A DNA stretch of 64,000 bases, from positions 186,001 through 250,000 of the forward strand of contig NZ_JAPEOQ010000002.1 of NCBI RefSeq assembly GCF_026341035.1, written 5' to 3'. Position numbers and translations under genes: made by a program. Below the pieces are notes generated by a model. The model saw only the letters and a program-made list of their open reading frames with translations. It was not told the DNA's origin and searched no databases. Source of the stretch: Streptomyces sp. NBC_01016 (GTDB taxonomy: Bacteria > Actinomycetota > Actinomycetes > Streptomycetales > Streptomycetaceae). Position 1 is the stretch's first letter, and every line of letters begins with the position of its first letter. This document shows, in pieces, positions 1-8,871 of the stretch.

Positions 1-138
1 CTCCTGAACGAGTACCTGGACGCCGTGCTCGGCGCGGAACGCGAGCGTCGGCTCGCGCCGCTCGACGCGCTCGACATCACACCCGAATCCCAGGCCGAGT
101 TGATCGCGGCCCTTTCGCTGCTGCAGAAGGAGAGGTGA
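1..138 (+). CDS. C-terminal 45 residues of a protein, probably the first gene of a dynamin-like GTPase pair
   Basis: Only the last 45 codons are in the window, ending in TGA at 136-138. The visible tail is helical and charged, and ends in LSLLQKER. The stop overlaps the GTG start of the next gene, a dynamin-like GTPase, so the two are translationally coupled. In Streptomyces such GTPases come as adjacent pairs (DynA and DynB), and this would be the DynA-like partner. No GTPase motif lies inside the visible part, so the assignment rests on position only. Confidence 0.5.
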   Translation, partial: LLNEYLDAVLGAERERRLAPLDALDITPESQAELIAALSLLQKER

Positions 139-2099
139 GGGCGCTGTCCGCCGTCACGGATCAGACCGACCCCAGGGATCCCACCGGTTCCACGAACTCT
201 GCCGATCACACCGGCCCCGCTGATCACACCAGTTGCGTGGATGACTCCGAGCTGACGGATCTCGCGGACAAGCTCGGTGATGCCCCCACAGCCCCCACAC
301 CGGAAGCCGCATCAGCCTCCGCGTCCTCCGCGTCCTCCGAAGAGGCTGCCGGGGCCACCCAAGGCGTGGAGATTCCCGAAGGGCGTACGGGGTCCACCCC
401 CTGGGACGACGGTCTCATCGCGCGGCGCGTCGCCAAGCAGGGCGGCGAGGCGGCGGTGCCGGCCGGATCGGGGACGTACGACGGGCAGTTGAAGCAGCGG
501 CTCGACGCGCTGCGGGAGCTCGTCGGGCTCTCGCGCGCCCGGCTCGACGGGACGACCCTCGCCGAGGCCGGGCACGTGCTCGACGAGGCCGCGGCCCGGC
601 GGCGGCTCTCCTCGCGGCACACGGTCGTCGCGATCGCGGGCGCCACCGGAAGCGGCAAGTCGACGCTGTTCAACTCCCTCGCGGGCGTGCCCCTCTCGGA
701 GACCGGGCTGCGCAGGCCCACCACCTCCGCGCCGATCGCGTGCAGCTGGACGGACGGGGCCGCCGGGCTGCTCGACCGGCTCGGGATCCCCGGGCGTGCG
801 CGCAGGCGCCCCGCGCAGGGGCCGCAGGGCGAGGCGGCGCTGGACGGGCTGGTCCTGATCGACCTGCCCGATCACGACTCCGCCGCCCTCGAACACCGTG
901 AGCAGGTCGACCGGGTGCTCGGTCTCGTGGACGCCGTGGTGTGGGTCGTCGACCCCGAGAAGTACGCCGACGCGATGCTCCATGAGCGGTATCTGCGGCC
1001 CATGGCGGGGCACGCGGAGGTGATGTTCGTGGTGCTCAACCAGGTCGACCGGCTGCCCGGCGAGGCCGTCGAGCAGGTCCTGGACGATCTGCGGAGGCTT
1101 CTCGACGAGGACGGCATCGCGCTCGGCGAGCACGGCGAGCCCGGTGCCACGGTGCTGCCGCTCTCCGCCCTCACCGGTGAGGGCGTGGACGATCTGCGCG
1201 ACTGCCTCGACCAGGTCACCACCGAACGCCGGGCCGCCGCGCGCCGGATCGGCGCCGACGTCGACGCCGCCGCCGACCATCTCAAGCAGGTGTACGCGAC
1301 CGGGCGGCAGGGCGGGCTGAGCGAGGAGGCCCGTGAGGAGTTCGCGGACCGGCTCGCCGAGGCCGTCGGCGCGGCCGCCGCGGGCCAGGCGGCCGGGCGG
1401 GAGTGGAGCCGGGGCGCCAACCGGGCCTGCGGCACCCCGTGGCTCAGGCTCTGGCGCTGGTACGAGGACCGGCGCGCGGTCGGCTCGACCGTCACGGTCC
1501 CCGTGGTCCCTGCCGACGAGGAGGAGGTCACGGCCCGGCAGCGCGTCGAGCACGCGGTGCGGGTGGTCGGCGACGCCGCCGCGAGCGGGCTGCCCGAGGC
1601 GTGGGGGCAGGCCGTGCGGGAGGCCGCGACGCGGGGCGGCGAGGGGCTGCCCGAGGCGCTCGACGAGCTGGCGTCCGATGCCGCCTCCGAGCACCTCAAG
1701 ACGGAGCACGGGGCCGGGCGGCCGCCGCGGCCCGGCTGGTGGCCGGTCGCGGTGTTCGCCCAGGTGGCCATGACGCTGCTGCAAGTTCTGGGGGTGCTGT
1801 GGCTGTTGGGGCAGGTCGTCGGGGGCTTCTCGACGAATCTGGGTGTGCCCCTGCTGCTGGTGCTCACGGGGCTCGTGGGTGGGCCGTGCGTGGAGTGGTC
1901 GTGCCGGATGGCGGCGAAGGGGCCGGCGCGCCGGTACGGGCAGGAGGCCGAGCGACGGCTCAGGGACGCGGCGGCGGCCTGTGGCAGGGCGCGGGTGCTG
2001 GATCCCGTCGCGGCTGAGCTGCTGCGGTACCGGGAGGTGCGGGAGCAGTACGTACGGGTGGCCGGGGGAGTGACCGGGATTTCCACAACCCGCGGGTAG
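135..2099 (+). CDS. dynB: Dynamin-like membrane GTPase, probable DynB
   Basis: This is a 654-residue GTPase. The first 80 residues are low-complexity and acidic. A P-loop GATGSGKST lies at about 168-176, the G3 motif DLPD at about 243 and the G4 motif NQVD at about 301. Two hydrophobic segments at about 536-558 and 566-590 form a membrane hairpin near the C-terminus. In Streptomyces venezuelae, paired dynamin-like proteins DynA and DynB stabilise FtsZ rings at sporulation septa; the layout here (paired, co-translated, C-terminal hairpin) fits DynB. The GTG start overlaps the preceding stop. The SD-like AAGGAG is only two bases away, so initiation may depend on coupling or use a later start. 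GTPase identity is firm; the DynB name is inferred from architecture and pairing. Confidence 0.7.
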   Translation: MRALSAVTDQTDPRDPTGSTNSADHTGPADHTSCVDDSELTDLADKLGDAPTAPTPEAASASASSASSEEAAGATQGVEIPEGRTGSTPWDDGLIARRVAKQGGEAAVPAGSGTYDGQLKQRLDALRELVGLSRARLDGTTLAEAGHVLDEAAARRRLSSRHTVVAIAGATGSGKSTLFNSLAGVPLSETGLRRPTTSAPIACSWTDGAAGLLDRLGIPGRARRRPAQGPQGEAALDGLVLIDLPDHDSAALEHREQVDRVLGLVDAVVWVVDPEKYADAMLHERYLRPMAGHAEVMFVVLNQVDRLPGEAVEQVLDDLRRLLDEDGIALGEHGEPGATVLPLSALTGEGVDDLRDCLDQVTTERRAAARRIGADVDAAADHLKQVYATGRQGGLSEEAREEFADRLAEAVGAAAAGQAAGREWSRGANRACGTPWLRLWRWYEDRRAVGSTVTVPVVPADEEEVTARQRVEHAVRVVGDAAASGLPEAWGQAVREAATRGGEGLPEALDELASDAASEHLKTEHGAGRPPRPGWWPVAVFAQVAMTLLQVLGVLWLLGQVVGGFSTNLGVPLLLVLTGLVGGPCVEWSCRMAAKGPARRYGQEAERRLRDAAAACGRARVLDPVAAELLRYREVREQYVRVAGGVTGISTTRG

Positions 2100-2224
2100 G
2101 ACACAGGCGTCGGCGGGGATCGCGGCGCCGGGTGCAGTCTGTGATCGCGGCTCGGGAAGGGCTCGGGCCGCGCACGGACGTCCTGGCCGAGAGGGCCGGG
2201 CGGGGGTAACGGGAGGGGTTCCGG

Positions 2225-2740
2225 ATGAGCAGCGAGACGATGGTGACCGTGGTGGGGAACGTGGCGACGACACCGGTGTTCCGGGAGTTGCCGACAGGGC
2301 CGGTCGCCCGGTTCCGGCTCGCGGCGCACAGCCGCCGCTTCGACCGGGTGCAGAACGTGTGGGTGGACGGGCACACCAATTTCTTCACGGTATGGGCCTG
2401 GCGCGGGCTTGGGACGAATGTGCAGAGTTCCCTGGCGCTCGGTGAACCGGTCATGGTGCAGGGCAAGTTGAAGGTGCGCGACGAGGAGCGGGGCGGGCAG
2501 CACTGGACGTCGGCGGACATCGAGGCGGTCGCGATCGGGCACGACTTGTCGCGCGGCACCTCCGCGTTCCACCGGACGCAGCAGGTCCGTGCGGAGAGCG
2601 CGCCGCGGGGTGATTCTCCGTGGGACGTGGCGAAACCGGGCGAGGTGGGGGCGGGGCCCGAGGTCGGCGACGGCCAAGCGCCGAACGGGCAACCGGCCGA
2701 CGCCGAGCCGGATTTGGCCGAGCCGCAGCCGGTGGGGTGA
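2225..2740 (+). CDS. ssbB: Single-stranded DNA-binding protein, SsbB type (no acidic tail)
   Basis: This 171-residue protein has an OB fold at about 5-110, with conserved SSB features such as TVVGNVATTP and the FFTVWAWRGLG segment. The C-terminal 60 residues are Pro/Gly/Glu-rich and end in EPQPVG. The acidic DDDIPF-type tip used by SsbA to recruit repair and replication proteins is absent. Streptomyces carries such a second paralogue, SsbB, which is involved in chromosome segregation during sporulation. A strong GGGAGGGG ribosome site precedes the ATG. It lies just after a dynamin-like division gene, which fits a sporulation-septation role. The role is inferred from the paralogue; the SSB fold is clear. 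Confidence 0.85.
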   Translation: MSSETMVTVVGNVATTPVFRELPTGPVARFRLAAHSRRFDRVQNVWVDGHTNFFTVWAWRGLGTNVQSSLALGEPVMVQGKLKVRDEERGGQHWTSADIEAVAIGHDLSRGTSAFHRTQQVRAESAPRGDSPWDVAKPGEVGAGPEVGDGQAPNGQPADAEPDLAEPQPVG

Positions 2741-2755
2741 GTCTGGCCGAACTGT

Positions 2756-2796
2756 GGCTTATCGGCTCCCATGTACTGGCGATTTGTCGATAAGCC
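2756..2796 (+). terminator. Hairpin after ssbB
   Basis: A 9-bp perfect inverted repeat (GGCTTATCG / CGATAAGCC) encloses a 23-base loop, starting 15 bases after the ssbB stop. No T-tract follows, as is usual in Streptomyces. It is probably a weak terminator or an mRNA 3' stabiliser. Confidence 0.4.
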
Positions 2797-2995
2797 CAGC
2801 TAGGAAACGGTGTTGGCGATAACGATTGCGATTCGGATCGGTTGCCGGAAGGCGGCTCCGGAGATCGCCGAAGATCATTTCCCTAGGATGCCGAGCGTGA
2901 CTCCTGGGCTCGTCGGGACCTCTGCGCATCAGGTGCAGCGACGGGTCGGGAGTGCAAGGGCCAGCCGAATCACTGTGGTTGGCGTTGATTCTGCC

Positions 2996-3032
2996 GGCGG
3001 GACACCACCCCCCATGTGACACCTGTCCCGCC
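2996..3032 (+). promoter_or_regulatory. 5' UTR hairpin touching the ribosome site of the thioester protein gene
   Basis: A 9-bp perfect inverted repeat (GGCGGGACA / TGTCCCGCC, 19-base loop) ends one base before the GAAGGGA ribosome site at 3034-3040. If transcribed it would sit in the leader and could affect ribosome access. Any regulatory role is inferred. Confidence 0.35.
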
Positions 3033-3045
3033 TGAAGGGAATTAC

Positions 3046-4572
3046 GTGTTTTCTGTGTGCTCACGGACCGCACGGCGTGGACGAGGCGCAGCCCGTCTCG
3101 CCGCGGCGGCCCTGATGTCGGGACTCATGGCGACGGGAGCGATATCCGGCGCGGGCGTCGCGCAAGCCGACGACGGTGCGACGGAGCAGAGCGGTGCGAG
3201 CGCCACTCTGGCCGGCCTGGAGACGTACGACGCGGCCGTGATCCACGGGGCCGGGAAGGACGAGAAGGTGTCGGCGGGCCTGTTCCGGATGGCCGTCGAC
3301 GACGGAGGGACCCTCCAGACGTACTGCGTCGACATCCACAACCCGACGCAGCCGGACGCCAAGTACCGCGAGACGTCCTGGGCCGGTACGTCGCTGCACG
3401 ACAACGTGAACGCGGGGCGCATCCGCTGGATCCTGCAGAACTCGTATCCGCAGGTCAATGATCTCGCCGCGCTCGCCCGCAAGGCGCACGCGGGGAGCCT
3501 CACCGAGCAGGAGGCCGCGGCCGGTACCCAGGTCGCGATCTGGCGCTACTCGGACAAGGTCGATGTGGACGCGGTCAGCCCCGCCGCCGAGAAGCTCGCC
3601 GACTATCTGCAGCGCAGCGCGCGTGACCTCGCGGAGCCGCAGGCCTCGCTGACCCTGACGCCGCAGGCCGTGTCCGAGCAGCCGGAGGACGAGGCGGCCC
3701 CCGCTCGTACGGATACGGAAGCCGGGGGCCGTGCGGATTCGGAAGCCGGGGACTCGGAGGTCGGCAACAGGGTCGGCCCGGTCACGGTGCACACGAACGC
3801 AGAGAGCGTCACGGTGATGCCGCCCGTCGAGGCCGCCGCGGGTGGGGTGAAGCTCGTCGACGAGAAGGGCGAGCCCGTCACCACCGCGAAGGACGGCAGC
3901 CGGCTCTACTTCGACGTGCCCAAGAAGGCGAAGGAGGGTTCGGCGGAGCTGACCGTGCAGGCGTCGACGACGGTTCCGGTCGGCCGGGCCTTCGCCTCCG
4001 ACACCAGAAGCCAGACGCAGATCCTCGCGGGCTCCAGCGAGTCCACGGTCTCCGCGACCGCGACGGCGACCTGGGCGAGCGAGGGCGCGGTGCCCGCACT
4101 GTCCGCGCGGGAGAACTGCACGAAGGGCGGCGTCGACATCACGGCCGCCAACAGCGGGGACGAGCCGTACACGTTCACGCTCATGGGCACCCGGTACACG
4201 ATCCCTGCCGGTCAGACGCGGACGGTGACGATACCGCTGCAGGAGGACCAGGCGTACGACTTCACGATCAAGGGGCCGCACGGCTTCGACAAGCGGATAC
4301 GGGGCGTGCTCGACTGCTCGACGACCTCAGCGGTGGGTTCCACGGCGGGCGGCGGTCTGCGCACCCAGGCGACGACGCAGCCGAGCCCTGCCTCCGTCGG
4401 TGGCACGGGCTCCGACGCCGACACGGACCTGGCCGAGACGGGCAGCTCGAACGCGACGCCGATCATCGCGGGCATCGCGGTGCTGCTGGTCCTGATCGGT
4501 GGGGCGTCGGTTGTCATGGGGCGCAAGAAGAAGTCGCCGGGCGCCGGCGACGGCGGCAGTGACGGCGAGTAG
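3046..4572 (+). CDS. Sortase-anchored surface protein with thioester (TQXA) domain
   Basis: This is a secreted cell-wall protein of 508 residues. The GTG start at 3046 is chosen because GAAGGGA lies just upstream and it opens directly into a signal peptide (Arg-rich, then an Ala-rich core, cleavage near GVAQA-DD). A thioester domain follows, with the Cys of TYCVDIHNP and the Gln of the TQVAIW motif that would form the internal Cys-Gln thioester, a covalent adhesin bond in Gram-positive pili and surface proteins. A low-complexity Asp/Glu/Ala linker and beta-rich stalk lead to a C-terminal LAETG sorting signal, a hydrophobic segment and the basic tail GRKKK. LAXTG is the class E sortase signal of actinomycetes. 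The ligand is unknown. No sortase gene is in the window. Confidence 0.87.
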   Translation: MFSVCSRTARRGRGAARLAAAALMSGLMATGAISGAGVAQADDGATEQSGASATLAGLETYDAAVIHGAGKDEKVSAGLFRMAVDDGGTLQTYCVDIHNPTQPDAKYRETSWAGTSLHDNVNAGRIRWILQNSYPQVNDLAALARKAHAGSLTEQEAAAGTQVAIWRYSDKVDVDAVSPAAEKLADYLQRSARDLAEPQASLTLTPQAVSEQPEDEAAPARTDTEAGGRADSEAGDSEVGNRVGPVTVHTNAESVTVMPPVEAAAGGVKLVDEKGEPVTTAKDGSRLYFDVPKKAKEGSAELTVQASTTVPVGRAFASDTRSQTQILAGSSESTVSATATATWASEGAVPALSARENCTKGGVDITAANSGDEPYTFTLMGTRYTIPAGQTRTVTIPLQEDQAYDFTIKGPHGFDKRIRGVLDCSTTSAVGSTAGGGLRTQATTQPSPASVGGTGSDADTDLAETGSSNATPIIAGIAVLLVLIGGASVVMGRKKKSPGAGDGGSDGE

Positions 4573-4584
4573 GCGAGTAACAGT

Positions 4585-4613
4585 CCCAGCCGGGGTCCCC
4601 CTCTCCGGCTGGG
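4585..4613 (+). terminator. Rho-independent-like hairpin after thioester protein gene
   Basis: A 9-bp perfect inverted repeat (CCCAGCCGG / CCGGCTGGG) with an 11-base loop starts 12 bases after the stop codon. Confidence 0.6.
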
Positions 4614-4756
4614 TGCGCCCCGCCCCGGCTCGGAATGAGTCCTCCGCAGCCGTGCCACCTGCGCTGTCATCCACATGTCAACGGGATGTGATCACCGCTC
4701 CCTAGCGTCAAGTGCGTTGGTTGACCGGGACGTTCACAACCCGAGGGGGATCGCAC

Positions 4757-5590
4757 ATGTCGGCATCGACTTCGCACATGTCGAAGAAGAGCAGGGCGGC
4801 GGGGGCTGTTCGCGCCGTTGCGGTGGCGGCGGTACTGGCCGCGGGCAGCGCTGTCGCGTTCGCGCCGGCCGCGCACGCGGACGGTGCGGAGCACTACTAC
4901 ATCGAGATCGGCGGCACCGGCCAGACGGAGAACAAGGACGGCTGCCCCAACACCAACTCCTCCTACGATGCCGCGAACGCCGCGTTCGGCCTCGGAGCCA
5001 GTGCGATCAAGGTGTGCTACCCGGCCTCCGCGGGCCCGATCATCGGCCCCACCGGCTCACTGATCGATCCGTCCGGGAAGGTCAACCCCGAGGCCCTCAC
5101 CGCGCCGACCTACGACGCCAGCGTGCAGCTGGGCGTCGAGAGGGGGCTGAAGGCGGCGCAGGACACCCACAACGCGCACCCCGACGCCCAGCTCACGATC
5201 ACCGGCTACTCCCAGGGCGCCCAGGCGGCGGACGTGGTGCTCCAGAAGATCGCGCAGGGCGACACCGGTGTCCCGCGCTCGCAGGTCGACGGCATGCTCT
5301 ACGCCGACCCGATGCAGCCCGACACCGGTTTCGGGGCCCGTGTCCCCAAGGGGCTCGGCATCCCCGGCGTGGCCACCACGCCCGGCGCGGGACCGGTGAA
5401 CTTCGACGGGATTCCGGTCAAGCGGTTCTGCATCGTCGGCGACCCGGTGTGCGACTTGAGGTCCGTCACGAACGCGCCCGGGTACTTCGACGTGCACCCG
5501 TTGTATCCGGCGGTCGCCATCCCCAAGAGCCTCAACCAGACCGGCCAGAACGGCGTTCAGTGGCTGAACCAGAACGGAGACCCCGTATAG
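4757..5590 (+). CDS. Secreted PE-PPE / cutinase-like alpha/beta hydrolase
   Basis: This is a 277-residue exported esterase-like protein. ATG 4757 is preceded by GAGGGGGA and gives a signal peptide ending near AAHADG; upstream in-frame residues look non-coding. The mature part has the serine nucleophile elbow GYSQGAQ, an acidic residue in the GDPVCD segment and a histidine in VHPLYP, in the order and spacing of the PE-PPE/cutinase clan. Two cysteine-containing segments (KDGC and KVCYP, CIVGDPVC) suggest disulphides. Family members cleave ester bonds of lipids or cutin-like polymers; the substrate here cannot be told. It follows the thioester adhesin by 184 bases with a hairpin between, so it is probably transcribed separately. 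Confidence 0.8.
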   Translation: MSASTSHMSKKSRAAGAVRAVAVAAVLAAGSAVAFAPAAHADGAEHYYIEIGGTGQTENKDGCPNTNSSYDAANAAFGLGASAIKVCYPASAGPIIGPTGSLIDPSGKVNPEALTAPTYDASVQLGVERGLKAAQDTHNAHPDAQLTITGYSQGAQAADVVLQKIAQGDTGVPRSQVDGMLYADPMQPDTGFGARVPKGLGIPGVATTPGAGPVNFDGIPVKRFCIVGDPVCDLRSVTNAPGYFDVHPLYPAVAIPKSLNQTGQNGVQWLNQNGDPV

Positions 5591-5682
5591 GGCTCCGGGG
5601 GCTCCGGGCTCCGCTCCGGGCTTCAGATCTTCAGGGGCCGAAGGGCTCCTGAGGGAACGGGGGAGCAGGACGGGGGAGGCAG

Positions 5683-5734
5683 GGACGGGGGGAGTGGTCC
5701 GGCCGGTTACCGGCCGGCCGGACCATCCCCGTCC
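5683..5734. terminator. Bidirectional hairpin between convergent hydrolase and SARP genes
   Basis: A long imperfect inverted repeat has GGTCCGGCCGG and CCGGCCGGACC as its core, with GGACGGGG and CCCCGTCC as outer arms. It overlaps the last codons of the SARP gene and lies about 90 bases after the hydrolase stop. It would serve both converging transcripts. Confidence 0.6.
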
Positions 5735-8700
5735 TGTCGCCGTCCCTCTCCCTGTCTTCGGTCTCCCCGTCTTCGGTCTTCCCGTCTTAGGCCTCCCTGT
5801 CTTCGGTCTCCCTGTCTTCGGTCTCCTTGTCTTTGGTCGCCGAGATCGTCCAGTACGCGGGAGATTCGCGCCCGGTTGGCGTCGGTGTCGGGGAGGGCGG
5901 TGCCGCGTTCGAAGAAGTCGCGGGATCCGGACAGGCCCTCGTCCACGGCCTCGTTCCAGAGCAGCCGGTGCCGTAACGCGATCTCCGGGGCGGTGTCGGT
6001 CGCCTCGTCCAGGACGTTGCGCGCCCGGCGCCGCAGGTCGGCGGCCGCCTCCGGGTTGCCCAGGTCCGCCTCGGCCGTGGACAGCCTGTCGAGGGCGGCG
6101 GCGTACAGCGGAACATCCCCGAGACGCCGGGCCAGGCTCTCGGCCTTCCCGAGGGTGCCGACGGCCTCGGTGGGCCGCCCGAGGTCGAGTTGGAGCCCGC
6201 CGAGGCGGAGCAGGGTCTTGCCGAGGAGTCGGGGGCTGCCCGCCTTCTCGGCCAGGGCGATCGCCTTCAGATAGCGGTCGTACGCCTTGTCGTGCTCGCC
6301 GAGCTGATGGTGCATGTCGCCGGCCCGCGTCATGATCGACCCCGTGAGCCAGTCATCGTGCGTCAACTCGCCCGCCAGGCGCAGGACTTCGGCGAAGTGC
6401 TCCATGGACTCGGCGATCCGACCCTCCAGATTGGCGAAGGTCCCGAGGCCGGCCGAGGCGCGGGCCTGCTCATGGCGGTCGTCGGCGCGGCGGCTGATGT
6501 CCAGCGCCTCGGTGAACCAGGCACGGGCCTCCCGGTACCGGCCCTGGACGCCGTACAGGATGCCGAAGCCGATCCGCAGCGCGGAGTCCATCCGGCGGTC
6601 GGTGGCCTGTTCGAGGAGCGGGAGCAGCAGCTCCAGCGCGGTGCGGCACTCGTGGAACCGGCCCTGTCTGGTGAGGTAGTCGACCAGGCCCTCGGCGATC
6701 CAGCAGGCCTCGTCGACCCGGCCGACGGCCACCGCCTGGCCGATCACGTCGACCAGTTCACCGCCCGCCTCGTCCAGCCAGGCCGTGGCCTCCTCCCAGC
6801 CCGTGAAGGGGCCGGTGCCCTGCGGTCCTGTCGGGGTGGACGACGTTCCCCAGTCGCTGGCGCAGCGGGCGGCGGCGACGTACAGCCGGAACACCCGCTC
6901 CCGCGCCGCCGAGGCCTCGTCGGGCGATGCGGCGGCGACGCGGCGGGCGTAGACGGCCACCAGGTCGTGCAGGCGGTAGCGGTCGACGGTCACCCGCTGC
7001 GTCAGACTCGCGTCGGCCAGGTTCTCCAGGGCGCGTTCGGCGTCGGGTGGCGTCCAGTCGAGAAGGGCGGCCAGCGTCAGCCGGTCGAGACGCACGGTGG
7101 GCGAGAGGCCCAGGACGCGGAAGGCGCGCTGCTCGGCGGCCGGCAGCTGGGCGTAGGAGACCCCGAACGCGGCTTCTACGCTGCGGTCCTCCACGGCGAG
7201 TTCGTCGAGGCGGCGCTCGTCGTCGGTCAACCGGGCCGCCAGGGCCTCCACCGCCCAGGGCGGACGGTCCTGGATCCGCGCGCCGACGATCCGCAACGCC
7301 AGTGGCAGCCGCCCGCACAAGGTGGCCAGCTCACGCACGGCGGCGCGCTCACGCCCGGAGCCGTCGCCGCCCCCGTCCCCTATGTCTCCTTCCTCTATGT
7401 CTCCTTCCTCTATGTCTTCTTCCTCGCGGCCGACGATGCGGGTCAGGAGTTCGGTCGCCTCGCCGATGCCGAGAGGGGACAGCGAGACCCTGCGGTCCAC
7501 GTCGAGGCCCGTAAGCCGCCGCCGACTCGTCACCATCACCAGCGTGCCGGGGCCCGCGGGCAGCAGGGGACGCACCTGTTCGGCGCGGGCGGCGTCGTCG
7601 AGTACGAGGAGCAGCCGGAGGGAAGCGGTGGCCGCCCGCCATGACGCGGCCAGCTCGTCCAGGTCCTCGGAGTCCTGCCCCTCGCCGGCCCCGACCGCCC
7701 GTAATAATCGGCGCAGAACGCGTTGCCGCCCGACCGTCCCGCGGTCCTCGCGGTGCCCGTGCAGCTCCACGAACAGGCAGCCGTCGGGGTACCGGTCGCG
7801 CAGGGCCCGCGCCGCGCGCACGACCAGCGCGGTCTTCCCGACGCCGGCCATGCCGTCGACCGCCCGGACGGTGACCTCCTGGGCGTCGGCGGGCGCGACG
7901 AGCAGCTGGTGCTGGCGCTCGCGGCCGGTGAAGTTGCTTGTGTCGACGGGCAGTTCATACCGTGCGCGGTGCTTGCGGGGAGAGTCGTCGGGACGCGGCT
8001 GAGGCACGGTGGGCGGGTTCGGTGTCGCCCGTTCCCGTACCGCGGCGCCGCCGATCGGGGACGGCGGGAACGGATCGTCGCCGCGGAGCACCGCCGCGTG
8101 TACCCGTCGGAGTTCGGCGCCCGGCTCCACTCCTTGCTCGTCGACCAGGCGGCGGCGCACGGTCGCGTAGACGTCCAGCGCGTCGGCCTGCCGGTTGGCG
8201 GCGTGCAGGGCACGCATGAGCAGGGTGGCCAACGCCTCGTTGTAGGGGTGGGCCGTCGTCAGCGAGAACAGTTCGGCCAGGGCCTCGGCGTGCCGCCCGG
8301 AACGGAGCTGGCAGTCGGCCTTCTCCTGCACGGCCGAGAGCCGCTGCTCGCCGAGCCGCAACCGCTCGCCCTCCGCGAAGGGCCCGGGTATCCCGGCCAG
8401 GGGCTCACCGCGGAACAGCTCCAACGCACGGGACCACGCGTCCACCGCGCCATCCGGATCCCCGGACTTCTTGGCGGCGTGCCCAGCGGCAACGGCCGCC
8501 TCCCACCGCGCCACATCCACATCCACATGCGCACTGCCGGGAGCGAAGCGATACCCGCCGCGCACGGTCTCGATCACGGAGTGCGCTTCCCCGGGGAGAT
8601 CCAGGCGGCGGCGTAACCGATGCACGTATACGGGGATCACCCTGGTCCCGGTCCCGGGCGGCTCGGTCCCCCACACCCCGTCGAGCAGTTGCTGCCGGCC

Positions 8701-8871
8701 GACCGTCCTCCCGGGCCGCAACAGCAGCGCGACGAGGAGCGCCTGCTCCCGCACCGGCCCGAGCTCCAGACTGTTGTCGCCGCGCCGGGCCTGGGGCGGC
8801 CCGAGCAGAGCGAAGTGAAGGCGCGGGTCCTGCGGGTTCACTTCCGTGGACAACTCGCTCGGAATCGGCAC
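5707..8871 (-). CDS. SARP / AfsR-family transcriptional regulator (BTAD, NB-ARC, TPR)
   Basis: This large regulator has 1054 residues. The N-terminal winged helix-turn-helix (about 20-110) has the VRGGYRFAPG ending typical of SARPs and is followed by a BTAD helical domain (to about 255). An NB-ARC ATPase follows, with P-loop MAGVGKTALVV near 340 and Walker B LLLVLDDAA near 420. Tetratricopeptide-like repeats fill the C-terminal third. AfsR-like proteins bind direct repeats near -35 elements and activate secondary metabolism or development genes. Two in-frame 15-bp repeat tracts are present: one adds EEGDI units after the ATPase core, the other makes an Arg/Gln/Asp-rich tail. The GTG start at 8871 lacks a clear ribosome site; GTG 8841 is an alternative. 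No biosynthetic cluster is adjacent, so its targets are unknown. Confidence 0.88.
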   Translation of the reverse strand: MPIPSELSTEVNPQDPRLHFALLGPPQARRGDNSLELGPVREQALLVALLLRPGRTVGRQQLLDGVWGTEPPGTGTRVIPVYVHRLRRRLDLPGEAHSVIETVRGGYRFAPGSAHVDVDVARWEAAVAAGHAAKKSGDPDGAVDAWSRALELFRGEPLAGIPGPFAEGERLRLGEQRLSAVQEKADCQLRSGRHAEALAELFSLTTAHPYNEALATLLMRALHAANRQADALDVYATVRRRLVDEQGVEPGAELRRVHAAVLRGDDPFPPSPIGGAAVRERATPNPPTVPQPRPDDSPRKHRARYELPVDTSNFTGRERQHQLLVAPADAQEVTVRAVDGMAGVGKTALVVRAARALRDRYPDGCLFVELHGHREDRGTVGRQRVLRRLLRAVGAGEGQDSEDLDELAASWRAATASLRLLLVLDDAARAEQVRPLLPAGPGTLVMVTSRRRLTGLDVDRRVSLSPLGIGEATELLTRIVGREEEDIEEGDIEEGDIGDGGGDGSGRERAAVRELATLCGRLPLALRIVGARIQDRPPWAVEALAARLTDDERRLDELAVEDRSVEAAFGVSYAQLPAAEQRAFRVLGLSPTVRLDRLTLAALLDWTPPDAERALENLADASLTQRVTVDRYRLHDLVAVYARRVAAASPDEASAARERVFRLYVAAARCASDWGTSSTPTGPQGTGPFTGWEEATAWLDEAGGELVDVIGQAVAVGRVDEACWIAEGLVDYLTRQGRFHECRTALELLLPLLEQATDRRMDSALRIGFGILYGVQGRYREARAWFTEALDISRRADDRHEQARASAGLGTFANLEGRIAESMEHFAEVLRLAGELTHDDWLTGSIMTRAGDMHHQLGEHDKAYDRYLKAIALAEKAGSPRLLGKTLLRLGGLQLDLGRPTEAVGTLGKAESLARRLGDVPLYAAALDRLSTAEADLGNPEAAADLRRRARNVLDEATDTAPEIALRHRLLWNEAVDEGLSGSRDFFERGTALPDTDANRARISRVLDDLGDQRQGDRRQGDRRQGGLRREDRRRGDRRQGEGRRQDGDGPAGR
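5751..5840. repeat. Six tandem 15-bp units inside the 3' end of the SARP gene
   Basis: Units based on CCTGTCTTCGGTCTC repeat at 5751, 5766, 5781, 5796, 5811 and 5826. The period is five codons, so changes in copy number keep the frame and alter only the basic C-terminal tail. Confidence 0.9.
7381..7425. repeat. Three tandem 15-bp units inside the SARP gene
   Basis: TATGTCTCCTTCCTC occurs twice exactly, then once with one change. On the coding strand it gives acidic EEGDI/EEEDI units at about residues 482-497. Confidence 0.9.

Larger units (their letters stand above)
2741..3045 (+). other. Intergenic region between ssbB and the thioester protein gene
   Basis: No convincing gene is seen in these 305 bases. 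It holds two hairpins, one just after ssbB and one abutting the ribosome site of the next gene. Short ORFs across it show no recognisable product and no good ribosome site. Confidence 0.6.

Noticed and set aside
312..2273. 653-residue ORF antisense to the dynamin-like GTPase gene
   Set aside because: Its sequence is Arg/Pro-rich shadow coding with no motif; the plus strand has intact G1, G3 and G4 motifs and membrane helices.
5751..5840. Possible CRISPR-like array
   Set aside because: The units are contiguous 15-mers without spacers and lie in frame within a coding region.
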